Both the position numbers and the translations under genes were made by a program. From Phytoactinopolyspora halotolerans (lineage in GTDB: Bacteria; Actinomycetota; Actinomycetes; Jiangellales; Jiangellaceae): a DNA stretch of 64,000 nt. The notes under the pieces are model-generated. The model had not been told where the DNA came from and did no database searches. It saw nothing but the letters and a program-made list of their open reading frames with translations. The stretch lies in NCBI RefSeq assembly GCF_010550675.1, contig NZ_JAAGOA010000020.1, positions 62,001 to 126,000 of the forward strand, given 5' to 3'. Each line of letters starts with the position of its first letter. Within the stretch, counting starts at the first letter, position 1. Shown here piece after piece: positions 35,568 to 43,837 of the stretch.

Positions 35568-35698
35568 AACCTCAGCGCTCTCGTGCTCGCGCGTCCGCCG
35601 AAACGGCCAGGACCGCGGTAAAGGCCCCCATCGACGGCGCCGCATTGAACGGCCACCGTCGCGTGCGGTGCGGAAGCCGGACCATTGACCGATGGCCC

Positions 35699-35748
35699 CG
35701 TTCGTGATTAAGTTTCCATCAATCGAACGGTCGCGTGACAAATTCACG
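35699..35748. promoter_or_regulatory. Dyad elements upstream of the cell-wall salvage operon
   Basis: Two imperfect dyads lie 40-90 bp before the NagZ-like start: CGTTCGTGATT with AATCGAACG (35699-35729) and CGTGA-CAAAT-TCACG (35734-35748). The region TTAAGTTTCCATCAA is AT-rich for this genome. They are candidates for binding by the MurR/RpiR regulator at the operon's end; no direct evidence. Confidence 0.4.
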
Positions 35749-35789
35749 GGGGACGCTCCACCTCGCCACCCACCCAGGGGAGGTACAGC

Positions 35790-37658
35790 ATGCCCCGCCG
35801 TCCATCCCAGCGTCCGCCTCGTCTTCTCGGTCTCGGACTTGCCATTCTTCTGGTCCTTGGCCTTCTCGGCAGCGTCGCCGCTGCCGCCGCTCCCGGCTCG
35901 ACGGCCATGTCCGGCACCCAGGCTACGGACACGCCGAAGAACGGGTCGTCCGTTGCCGCGGACCGCATCCCGCATGGCTGGATCACCAACAGGATCAACC
36001 GCATGACCCTGGAGGAGAAGGTCGGCCAGCTGTTCGTGACCTACGCCTACGGCGCGACGGCCGATACCGTCGACCCGCGCAATCAGAGCGCCCACGGGGT
36101 CGACACCGCGGCCGAACTCATCGACCGGTACAAGCTCGGCGGAGTCATATATTTCGCCTGGTCCGACAACCTCCACGATCCGCAGCAGATCGCGAACCTC
36201 TCCAATGGACTGCAGCAGGTGGCGGTGGAACAGCGGATGCATATCCCGTTGCTGATCTCTACCGATCAGGAACACGGAATCGTCACCCGGGTCGGCGCTC
36301 CGGCCACACTGTTCCCCGGCAACATGGCGCTCGGAGCCGGCCGCAGTACCGACGATGCCCGCACGGCGGCGCGCATCTCCGGAGCGGAGCTGCGCGCGCT
36401 CGGTATCAACCAGAACTTCGCACCGGTCGCGGACGTCAATGTCAACCCGGAGAACCCGGTGATCGGCGTCCGCTCATTCGGCGAGAACCCACAGCTCACG
36501 GCCGATCTGACGGCGGCACAGGTGGCCGGGTATCAGGAACGCGACGGGGTCGCCGCCACCGCCAAGCACTTCCCCGGACACGGCGACACGGACGTCGACA
36601 GCCACATCGGCGTCCCGATCATCAACCACAGCGTCGACGAGTGGTGGGAGCTCGACGCACCGCCGTTTCAGGCTGCCGTGGGCGCCGGGATCGACGCGAT
36701 CATGACGGCACACATCGTCGTGCCGGCACTCGACCCGGCAGGCGACCCGGCCACACTCTCCCACCCCATCATGACCGGCATCCTCCGCGACGAGCTCGGC
36801 TACGACGGTGTGGTCATCACCGACGCACTCACCATGCAAGGTGTCCGCGACACCTACGGTGACGACCAGGTGCCGGTGCTGGCGCTGAAGGCCGGGGTGG
36901 ACATGTTGCTCATGCCGCCCGACATCGACCTCGCCTACAACGCCGTCCTCGACGCCGTCCGCAGCGGGGAGATCAGCGAGCGGCGGATCGACGAGTCCGT
37001 CTACCGGATCCTGAGGTTGAAGTTCCAGCGCGGCATCTTCCGCGAGCCCTTCGTCGACGCCCGCAGCATCGACGACGTCGTCGGCACGCCCGAGCACCGC
37101 GCCGAGGCACAGCGGATCACCGACGCGACGACGACGTTGATCACCAACGACGCCGGTCTCCTCCCGCTGGCCGCCGACGACGATGCCGGCGAGGTCCTCG
37201 TCACCGGCTGGGGCGTGTCCACCACCGAGACCCTGGCGGAAGCGATCGGGCGACGCGGACCCGCTACCGAGACGTTCTGGACCGGCGGCAATCCCGAGCA
37301 GGCCACGATCGACGACGCGGTGGCCCGCGCGGAGACGGCCGATCTGGTGGTCGTGGCCACGATGAACGCCCGCGGCTCGGACGGCCAGCAGCGCCTCGTC
37401 AAGGCTCTCCTCGCCACCGGCACCCCGGTGGTCGCCGTCGCCGTGCGAGACCCGTACGACATCGCCTACTACCCCGAGGCCGAGACGTACCTGGCGACCT
37501 ACTCTTACACGCCGGGCGCGTTGGAGGCGGTAGCCAAGGTGATCTTCGGTGAGGCCGCCCCGGAGGGCAGACTCCCCGTCACCATCCCGGTCGCGGACAA
37601 CCCCGGCACCGTCCTGTACCCGTACGGCCACGGACTGACCTACACCAGCACGGACTGA
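35790..37658 (+). CDS. Secreted GH3 beta-N-acetylglucosaminidase (NagZ type)
   Basis: A 622-residue glycoside hydrolase family 3 enzyme of the NagZ branch. A signal peptide (about 1-36, hydrophobic LLGLGLAILLVLGLLGSVAAAAA) sends it out of the cell. The NagZ active-site loop is K259-H260-F-P-G-H-G-D-T-D-V-D270-S-H272, with the Asp/His pair that replaces the usual acid/base, and D345 in ITDALTM is the nucleophile. A C-terminal alpha/beta domain (about 450-615) makes it a long, two-domain member. It should cut GlcNAc from cell-wall disaccharides or chitin-like sugars. A strong GGGGAGG precedes the ATG. The next gene begins 18 bp after its stop. Confidence 0.9.
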   Translation: MPRRPSQRPPRLLGLGLAILLVLGLLGSVAAAAAPGSTAMSGTQATDTPKNGSSVAADRIPHGWITNRINRMTLEEKVGQLFVTYAYGATADTVDPRNQSAHGVDTAAELIDRYKLGGVIYFAWSDNLHDPQQIANLSNGLQQVAVEQRMHIPLLISTDQEHGIVTRVGAPATLFPGNMALGAGRSTDDARTAARISGAELRALGINQNFAPVADVNVNPENPVIGVRSFGENPQLTADLTAAQVAGYQERDGVAATAKHFPGHGDTDVDSHIGVPIINHSVDEWWELDAPPFQAAVGAGIDAIMTAHIVVPALDPAGDPATLSHPIMTGILRDELGYDGVVITDALTMQGVRDTYGDDQVPVLALKAGVDMLLMPPDIDLAYNAVLDAVRSGEISERRIDESVYRILRLKFQRGIFREPFVDARSIDDVVGTPEHRAEAQRITDATTTLITNDAGLLPLAADDDAGEVLVTGWGVSTTETLAEAIGRRGPATETFWTGGNPEQATIDDAVARAETADLVVVATMNARGSDGQQRLVKALLATGTPVVAVAVRDPYDIAYYPEAETYLATYSYTPGALEAVAKVIFGEAAPEGRLPVTIPVADNPGTVLYPYGHGLTYTSTD

Positions 37659-37676
37659 CCGACCCCAGGAGGAACG

Positions 37677-39020
37677 ATGCGACGTAGGAACTTCATCGCC
37701 GGCTTCACCGGACTCGTGGGGGCGCCGATGCTGAGCGGTACGGCAGCCGCCGCCGGTGTCTCCGCCGCCGATAGTGCCGGGCGCCACGGCGGGCATGGCC
37801 GTGGCCGCCGTCGTCGACGGGTACGCAGCGGGATCGAGGAGCTGGCGGCTCGCGACTACGACGTGCTGGCGGGTCAGCGGGTCGGCATGATCTCCAATCC
37901 GACCGGCGTGCTGCCGGACCTCACGCACGAGGTGGACGAGATCGTCCGCAGCGGTCAGGTCGACCTGGTGGCGGTGTTCGGTCCCGAGCACGGCTTCCGG
38001 GGGACCTCCCAGGCCGGTGAGGGCGAGGAGTTCTTCATCGACGCCAAGACCGGGCTTCCGGTCTACAACGCGTACCGGGACCCGGAACGGATCGGTGAAC
38101 TCTACGACGAGGCCGGCGTCGACACCGTGGTCTTCGACATCCAGGACGTCGGTGCCCGCTTCTACACCTACATCTGGACGATGTACTGGGCCATGGTGGC
38201 CGCCGCGCGCCGGGACAAACGCTTCGTCGTTCTCGACCGGCCGAACCCGATCACCGGCCGGCGGGCCGCAGGACCGGTGCTGCACTATCCGGAGTTCGCC
38301 ACCTTCGTCGGAGAGCGCCCGATCAGCCAGCAGCACGGCATGACGGTCGGCGAGCTCGCGCAGCTGTTCAACGCCGAGTTCCTACCCGACGAGGCCGGCA
38401 CACAGGTCGATCTCACCGTCGTCCCCATGCGCGGCTGGTTCCGGGACATGTGGTACGAGGAGACCGGCCTGCCCTGGGTGGCGCCGTCGCCGAACATGCC
38501 GACGGTGGATACCGCGACGGTCTACCCGGGTACCTGCCTGTTCGAAGCCGGTCATCCGAGCGAAGGGCTCGCCGAGGGACGGGGCACCACGAAGCCGTTC
38601 CAGCTCATCGGGGCGCCGCATCTGGACCACGCGTGGGAAGAAGCGCTCGACGCCCTGGATCTGCCGGGTGTGGGATTCCGGGAGGCGTACTTCAACCCCA
38701 CCTTCTCCAAGTATCAAGGGCGGGTCTGCGGCGGGGTCGAACTCTTCGTCACCGACCGCGACGACTTCGACCCGATCCACACCGCGATCGCCATGCTGAT
38801 CGAGGCACGGAAGCTGCAGCCCGATGGGACCACGTTCTGGCGCACCGACAACTGGATCGACAAGCTGACCGGCTCCACCTGGGTACGGCAGGCGATCAAC
38901 GACGGCTTGGGCGCCGACGAGGTGGTCGACGGCTGGCACGACGAGCTGAGCGAGTTCCGCTCAGTGCGGGAGAAGCACCTCATCTACCATCAGATGCGGC
39001 GCAGAGAGGAGCGGGACTGA
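37677..39020 (+). CDS. namZ: Exo-beta-N-acetylmuramidase (NamZ/DUF1343 family)
   Basis: A 447-residue DUF1343 protein. The family includes Bacillus NamZ, which removes MurNAc from the non-reducing end of peptidoglycan fragments. The N-terminus RRRNFIAGFTGLVG is a Tat-like signal, so it is exported. Family motifs are GMISNPTGV, VAVFGPEHGFRG, VVFDIQDVGARFYTYIWTM, VLDRPNPI and PSPNMPTVDTATVYPGTCLFEA (shown in parts). Downstream of NagZ by 18 bp, the pair would strip GlcNAc and MurNAc alternately from glycan ends. The stop and the next start overlap (TGATG). Confidence 0.88.
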   Translation: MRRRNFIAGFTGLVGAPMLSGTAAAAGVSAADSAGRHGGHGRGRRRRRVRSGIEELAARDYDVLAGQRVGMISNPTGVLPDLTHEVDEIVRSGQVDLVAVFGPEHGFRGTSQAGEGEEFFIDAKTGLPVYNAYRDPERIGELYDEAGVDTVVFDIQDVGARFYTYIWTMYWAMVAAARRDKRFVVLDRPNPITGRRAAGPVLHYPEFATFVGERPISQQHGMTVGELAQLFNAEFLPDEAGTQVDLTVVPMRGWFRDMWYEETGLPWVAPSPNMPTVDTATVYPGTCLFEAGHPSEGLAEGRGTTKPFQLIGAPHLDHAWEEALDALDLPGVGFREAYFNPTFSKYQGRVCGGVELFVTDRDDFDPIHTAIAMLIEARKLQPDGTTFWRTDNWIDKLTGSTWVRQAINDGLGADEVVDGWHDELSEFRSVREKHLIYHQMRRREERD

Positions 39021-40834
39021 TGCGCCGCGCCGGCTTGGTTACGCTGTCCGGGTTGCTGCTGACGGCCACGGCGCTCGGCACACCCGCGGCGGCGTCGGGC
39101 CTATCGCCGGCAGGCGCGGCGGCCTCCGCCGATGCGCCGTCGTCCGCGGGCGGTCCCCCGACGGTCACGGGAGCTGATCTGAGGTTCACCGATCCATCCA
39201 CGACGCTGCGCCCGGGCACCGCCCGCGAGGCCGGCCTGGTCGAGGAGTTCGTCGACCGCATCGTCCCGGCTGCCGCCGCCTACATGGAGCCCGGCGGGCC
39301 CAGCGGGGAGAACCCGTCCTACCCCGGATTCGCCCTGCTCGCCGCCCGCGACGGCGTGGTCGTGGCGGACGACGCCCAGGGTTATGCGGTGCGGTACGCG
39401 AGCTGGGACGACGAGAACGGCACCGCCGTCGAGCTGCCTCAGGACCAATGGGTGCCGATGCAGCGGGACACGATCTTCGACATGGCGTCGATCACCAAGT
39501 TGTTCACCTCCGTCGTCGTGGTTCAGATGGCCGAACGTGGCGAGCTCCAGCTCGACGCACCGGTCGCCGAGTATCTGCCGGAGTTCGCCCATACCGATCC
39601 GGACAAGGCCGACATCGTCGTCCAGCAGCTGCTCACCCACACCTCCGGCATGACCGCCTGGCTCAACCTCTACAGCCTGCCGGACGACGAGGCACGCATG
39701 CAGGCCATCTACTCCGAGCCGTTGCGGCGCACACCGGGCAGCGGGTACGAGTACTCCGACCTCAACCTCATCACGCTCGGCAAGGTCGTCGAGCGCATCA
39801 CCGACGACCCGCTGGATGAGGCGGTCGCGGAGCGGATCACCGAGCCGCTCGGCATGACCGACACCATGTTCAACCCGCCGGAATCGCTGCTTCACCGGAT
39901 CGCGGCCACCGAGTACCAGCCGTGGACCGACCGCGGGCTGATCCGCGGCACGGTGCACGATGAGAACGCGTGGTCGTTCGGCGGCGTCGCCGGGCACGCG
40001 GGCATCTTCTCCACCGTCTCCGACCTTGCCGTCTTCGGGCAGATGATCCTGAACGGCGGCCGTTACGGGGACGCCCGCATCCTCAGCGAGGACTCCGTCC
40101 GGGCGATGCTGACCAATCTCAACGCCGGACTCGGCGGCTCGGCGGCGCGCGGGCTGGGGTGGCAGCTCGACCAGCGCTGGTACATGGACGCCATGACCTC
40201 GCCGGTCACCACCGGCCACACCGGGTACACGGGCACCTCGCTCGTCGTCGACCCGTTGTCCGACTCGGTGCTGGTGCTGCACACGAACCGGGTGCACCCG
40301 ACGCGCAACTGGGGAACCGTCAGCAGCTACCGGCGCGCGCCGGCGCGTGAGCTGGCCCGGGCGGTTCCGGTCGACCCGGCCGTCGGCCGGGATGCCTGGT
40401 TCTCGGGTCAGCAGGACGCCGCGACCGTCACCCTGACCGCTCCCCTGACGTCCGCGGCGCACGGCGGGCGACTGACCTTCCACCTGTGGTATGACACCGA
40501 GGCCACGGACGTCGGGCGCCTGCTGGCTTCCACCGACGACGGCGCGAGCTGGGAACCCGTGCCGATGGAGCTGCGGACACAGGATCACCGATGGAGCAGC
40601 GACGGCACCTTCTCCGGCTTCGCCGGGCGACAGTGGCTGACCGCGCATGCCACGCTGCCCGACGGGACGACACACGTGCGGTGGAGCTACGCGTCGGACT
40701 CGATCTACCAGGGGCGGGGCGTCTACGTGGACGGCGTACGGGTGGTCGACCGGAGCGGCGTGCGGTTCAACGGTGAGCGGCCCGCCGACGCCCAGCGCTT
40801 CGTCGCCGACGGCTGGACCCAGGCATCGGACTGA
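39020..40834 (+). CDS. Secreted serine hydrolase, beta-lactamase/class C family
   Basis: A 604-residue exported protein with a signal peptide (about 1-27). The beta-lactamase-like part (about 70-460) has S157-I-T-K160 as the SxxK nucleophile motif, YEYSDLNLI as the tyrosine motif (Y-S-D rather than Y-x-N) and HTGYTGTS near the end in place of KTG. Such proteins are peptidases, esterases or amidases rather than antibiotic-destroying enzymes. The last 150 residues look like a beta-sandwich (LTFHLWYDTEATDVGRLL) with a possible ligand-binding role. Position in the operon suggests trimming of peptides from wall fragments. It is coupled to NamZ through TGATG. Confidence 0.85.
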   Translation: MRRAGLVTLSGLLLTATALGTPAAASGLSPAGAAASADAPSSAGGPPTVTGADLRFTDPSTTLRPGTAREAGLVEEFVDRIVPAAAAYMEPGGPSGENPSYPGFALLAARDGVVVADDAQGYAVRYASWDDENGTAVELPQDQWVPMQRDTIFDMASITKLFTSVVVVQMAERGELQLDAPVAEYLPEFAHTDPDKADIVVQQLLTHTSGMTAWLNLYSLPDDEARMQAIYSEPLRRTPGSGYEYSDLNLITLGKVVERITDDPLDEAVAERITEPLGMTDTMFNPPESLLHRIAATEYQPWTDRGLIRGTVHDENAWSFGGVAGHAGIFSTVSDLAVFGQMILNGGRYGDARILSEDSVRAMLTNLNAGLGGSAARGLGWQLDQRWYMDAMTSPVTTGHTGYTGTSLVVDPLSDSVLVLHTNRVHPTRNWGTVSSYRRAPARELARAVPVDPAVGRDAWFSGQQDAATVTLTAPLTSAAHGGRLTFHLWYDTEATDVGRLLASTDDGASWEPVPMELRTQDHRWSSDGTFSGFAGRQWLTAHATLPDGTTHVRWSYASDSIYQGRGVYVDGVRVVDRSGVRFNGERPADAQRFVADGWTQASD

Positions 40835-40879
40835 CGCCGCGAAACCCGGAGCACACCGGCGCCGAGTAGATTTCTCGCT

Positions 40880-41800
40880 ATGCCGAAGGCAGACGAGGCC
40901 GGAAACACCGTGGTGCGGGCCCGCGCGCTGCTGCCGTCGTTGCCCCCGGCGGAGCAGCGGGTGGCCCGGCGCGTCATCGACGATCCGGTCGGCGTGTCCG
41001 TCTTCACCATCGCCGAGCTGGCACACGCGTGCGGCACGTCGCGCACGACCGTCACCCGGTTCTGCCGCGCCCTCGGCTTCTCCGGATATCCGGAGCTGCG
41101 ACTCAGGCTCGCCACCGAGGCCGGCCGGGCCGAGCGCGTCGATCGCGAGCGACCGGTGAGCGGCGATATCAACCCTGACGACGCCTTGACCGACGTCGTC
41201 GAGAAGATCGCCTTCGCCGATGCCCGCGCCGTCGAGGACACCGCGTCCCAACTCGACACGGCCGTGCTCGGACGAGTCATCGACGCCGTCGTCGACGCGC
41301 GCCGGGTCGACATCTACGGTGTCGGAGCCAGCGCCTTCGTCGCATTGGACTTCCAGCAGAAGCTGCACCGCGTCGGACGGGTGGCGTATGCCTGGTCGGA
41401 CACGCACGCCGCCCTGACCTCGGCCGCGCTGCTCACCGACCGGGACGTGGCCGTCGGCGTCTCACACTCGGGAACCACCCAGGACACCATCGACGCCCTG
41501 GCCGAAGCGCGCAGCCGTGGAGCCACGACTGTGGCTCTCACCAACTTCCCGCGATCCGCGATCTGCGCCGTCGCCGACCTGGTGCTCACGACGGCGGCGC
41601 GCGAGACCACGTTCCGGTCGGGGGCGACGGCCAGCCGCCTCGCGCAGCTCACCGTCGTCGACTGCGTGTTCGTGGGGGTAGCCCAGCGCACGTACGACGA
41701 GACGCTGGCCGGGCTCGCCGCCACCTACAACGCGGTGAGCAGCCGCCGGGTGCAGCCGGGGCGAGCTCTCGATGTGTCGCATCGGCGGCCGGGAAGGTGA
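40880..41800 (+). CDS. MurR/RpiR family regulator with SIS domain
   Basis: A 306-residue transcriptional regulator. The N-terminal RpiR helix-turn-helix is AEQRVARRVID-type sequence (PPAEQRVARRVIDDPVGVSVF) followed by TIAELAHACGTSRTTVTRFCRALGF. The C-terminal SIS domain (about 130-260) has the sugar-phosphate loop VGVSHSGTTQDTIDAL. RpiR proteins of this group sense MurNAc-6-phosphate or related sugar phosphates, which fits its place after NagZ and NamZ. The gap to the hydrolase gene is 45 bp. No clear ribosome site is seen before the ATG. Confidence 0.9.
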   Translation: MPKADEAGNTVVRARALLPSLPPAEQRVARRVIDDPVGVSVFTIAELAHACGTSRTTVTRFCRALGFSGYPELRLRLATEAGRAERVDRERPVSGDINPDDALTDVVEKIAFADARAVEDTASQLDTAVLGRVIDAVVDARRVDIYGVGASAFVALDFQQKLHRVGRVAYAWSDTHAALTSAALLTDRDVAVGVSHSGTTQDTIDALAEARSRGATTVALTNFPRSAICAVADLVLTTAARETTFRSGATASRLAQLTVVDCVFVGVAQRTYDETLAGLAATYNAVSSRRVQPGRALDVSHRRPGR

Positions 41801-41874
41801 TTCCCCGGGCGGGCGGGAGGGAGAGAGCCGATCGCTGCGGCGTGGCCAGGCGCTCCAGATCCACCTGCCGGAGC

Positions 41875-42461
41875 ATGTCGAACATGTCGATGGCGCTGGA
41901 CGGTTTCATCGAGGACGCCGACGGCCGCGTAGACGAGTTGTTCGAGTGGTACACCGCTGGGCCGGTCGCGACCGAGACGGCCAACGCGGATATCCCGTTG
42001 AGCCAGACCGCCGAGGACGCCGAGTATTTCGAAGACACGGTCAGGACCCTCGGCGCACTGATCACGGGGCGGCGCCTATTCGACGTGGCCGCCGGCTGGA
42101 ACGGTGCGCATCCCACCGGGGTGCCGGTGTTCGTCGTGACACACCGGGTTCCCTCCCCGCAGGAATGGCCGCACCAGGATGCGCCGTTCACCTTCGTCAC
42201 CGATGGCGTGACGAGCGCGGTCGCCCAGGCAAAGGACGTCGCGGGCGACAAGGACGTGGTGATCGCGAGTCCGAGCATCACGCGACAGGCGCTCGACGCG
42301 GGGGGCTGATCGATGTCGTCACCGTCGATCTGGTGCCGTACCTGCTCGGCTCAGGAACGCCGTACTTCGCGAACCTGTCGTCGGCGCCGGTTCGGCTGGA
42401 CAACCCGACGATCCGGCCCAGCAGTCGGGTCACCCACCTCAGCTATCGGGTCCTTCGCTGA
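41875..42461 (+). pseudogene. Dihydrofolate reductase/RibD C-terminal-like gene, frameshifted
   Basis: The first frame encodes SMALDGFIEDADGR, the usual family opening, then ITGRRLFD and PVFVVTHR, and stops at 42309 just after RQALDAGG. The family's expected continuation (GLIDVVTVDLVPYLLGSGTPYF) is present in the next frame up to 42461. The switch falls at a run of six G at about 42300. One lost or two gained bases would explain it. It is either a decaying gene or a sequencing error. Starts at 41884 or a GTG at 41842 are alternatives. It lies 74 bp after the MurR gene. Confidence 0.7.
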
Positions 42462-42522
42462 CACCGCAGGCCCCACCGGCGCCCCGCCCGGGCCAGACAC
42501 ACGGCCATGCGGCCAGGGCACG

Positions 42523-42596
42523 CGCCCATCCTGCCCGGCCATGCGCCCATCCTGCCCGGGCCACACGCCCATCCTGCCCGGCCCACGCGCCCATCC
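42523..42596. repeat. Short tandem repeat, 21-22 bp period
   Basis: CGCCCATCCTGCCCGG occurs at 42523-42538, 42544-42559 and 42566-42581, with a truncated fourth copy CGCCCATCC at 42588-42596. Steps are 21, 22 and 22 bp. Because the steps are not all multiples of three in one frame, a coding origin is unlikely. Confidence 0.85.
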
Positions 42597-42838
42597 GGGT
42601 CAGCACCGGTCCGCGTCTGGCCGCACGACCGTACCCACAACCGGTTATACGGCGCGGCTTGAAGCGGCGTCACTCGTGAGCGTGGTCCTGCCCAGCGTCC
42701 TCGTGGGACGCGTCGTGTGAGTTCGGGCGGCACCGTGGCCTTGTGCGTGGCGTCGTGCGGATTCGAGCTGCATATGGCGGTCAAGATGCACACGGCGCCG
42801 CACACTACTGGCTAATCCGGCGCAGCAGCCGCCCAACT

Positions 42839-43011
42839 TCACACGACAAGACTCACGACGACGCCCGGAGCGGCCAGAGTCCGCACGACCGCCAACACGA
42901 CACGGTCGTGCATCTGGTCGTGTGTACAGGAGCCGGTCCCGACGCCGACCGTGTGGTCTGTCGTGTGCAGAACGGCCGCATAGAAGAGACCGTGCAGTCT
43001 GTCGTGTGACC
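42839..43011. repeat. Dispersed direct and inverted TGTCGTGTG repeats
   Basis: A near-identical pair GACCGTGyrGTCTGTCGTGTG stands at 42947-42967 and 42988-43008 (two mismatches). The complement of its core, TCACACGACAAGACT, is at 42839-42853, so the outer copies could pair over about 155 bp. A looser copy is at about 42900-42922. Confidence 0.7.
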
Positions 43012-43194
43012 GCGGGCCGGTGGACTGCAGGCGTGGAGCGGCGACTTCCACGGGCGGGCCGGACATGGTGCGTTGGATGACCGTTGGAATGCGCCTTCCC
43101 GCGGATTCCAGTGTGAACTCACCGCACCATGCACGCCCACTCAGCGCACCATGACGTCAGTGCGGCGGCGAGAGCCCGCGATGTTCGGGTGGCG

Positions 43195-43241
43195 AGCGCT
43201 GTCGGTGTTCCCGTTGGCTAGCGCTGTCGGTGTTCCGGTTG
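43195..43241. repeat. 22-bp direct repeat
   Basis: AGCGCTGTCGGTGTTCCCGTTG at 43195-43216 recurs with one change at 43220-43241, 25 bp further on. Purpose unknown. Confidence 0.8.
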
Positions 43242-43490
43242 CCGTGCAGGGGTGGAACGCCGTGGTGTCGTCCGCACCGGGCCGCGCCACGGCACAACTG
43301 ACGTGGTGTGCGTACGAGCGCGCCAGATTCTGATGAGAGATCTGAACGCCGGCGACACGGAGAAGGTACGTGGTACGGAGCTGCAGTGCCCAAGATGTCT
43401 GGAAGGCCGGACCCTGGAAGTCCGCACGTTGCGAAGAGCGCGTGGCCGAGCTACTCGGCTCCTCTCCCTTCTTAATGTATAGCTCAATGG

Positions 43491-43509
43491 GGGCCTTGCG
43501 GCAAGGCCC
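43491..43509. promoter_or_regulatory. Rifamycin-associated element (RAE)-like inverted repeat upstream of helR
   Basis: GGGCCTTGCGGCAAGGCCC has perfect 9-bp arms around one central base. It closely matches the CTTGCGGCAAG core of the rifamycin-associated element, known upstream of rifamycin-inactivating genes and helR in actinomycetes. It lies about 330 bp before the helR start. A TATAGC hexamer at 43478-43483 just upstream could be a -10 box placing the element at the transcript's 5' end; the -35 is unclear. Confidence 0.82.
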
Positions 43510-43837
43510 TACCTGCGGGGCAGAATTGGGGCCTCAGCAGCACAAAGATGCCGAACGTGGGGGTCGGATGCGGATGCCAGGCGGGCCAAAGCAGATCACG
43601 GGAACCCGTCTGGAGCCCACCACGGTGGTCGTCACCGAGCGAAGAGCGCGCGCCGCGAGGTGGCACCGCTGAGGATTCCGCCCACGTAGCGAACCCAGCA
43701 ACCGAACCGAGCAGCTCCCGAGGCGGTCACATGCCCGGGAGCACGGACACCCATGCCCGCGGACCGAGACATCCCGGCTGACTGTGTCCTGCGCCTGACC
43801 ATCGACGCGACCCCAGATCGACCACGGAGCTGATGAC

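Larger units (their letters stand above)
42462..43837. other. 1.4-kb repeat-bearing intergenic region
   Basis: No open frame here has a convincing ribosome site, domain or codon pattern. The stretch holds a 21-22-bp tandem repeat, dispersed TGTCGTGTG-type repeats, a 22-bp direct repeat and the rifamycin-associated element before helR. Base composition is uneven, with AT-richer spots at about 43460-43490. A small frame at 43333-43482 with a CPRC motif was considered and not accepted. It may be a scar of old insertions. Confidence 0.5.

Noticed and set aside
42443-42805. Minus-strand frame with GRMGAWPGRM-type repeats
   Set aside because: The repeats are the translation of the 21-22-bp DNA tandem repeat; unit steps break any fixed frame and no ribosome site is seen.
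42521-43241. Possible CRISPR array
   Set aside because: Repeat units are 16-22 bp with 5-6-bp or uneven gaps and no cas genes are near.
43333-43482. Small frame with a CPRC motif before the RAE
   Set aside because: No ribosome site, mixed third-position bases and no second Cys pair; too weak for a gene.
43370-43672. 100-codon frame spanning the RAE
   Set aside because: It runs through the palindrome and lacks a start signal or conserved sequence.
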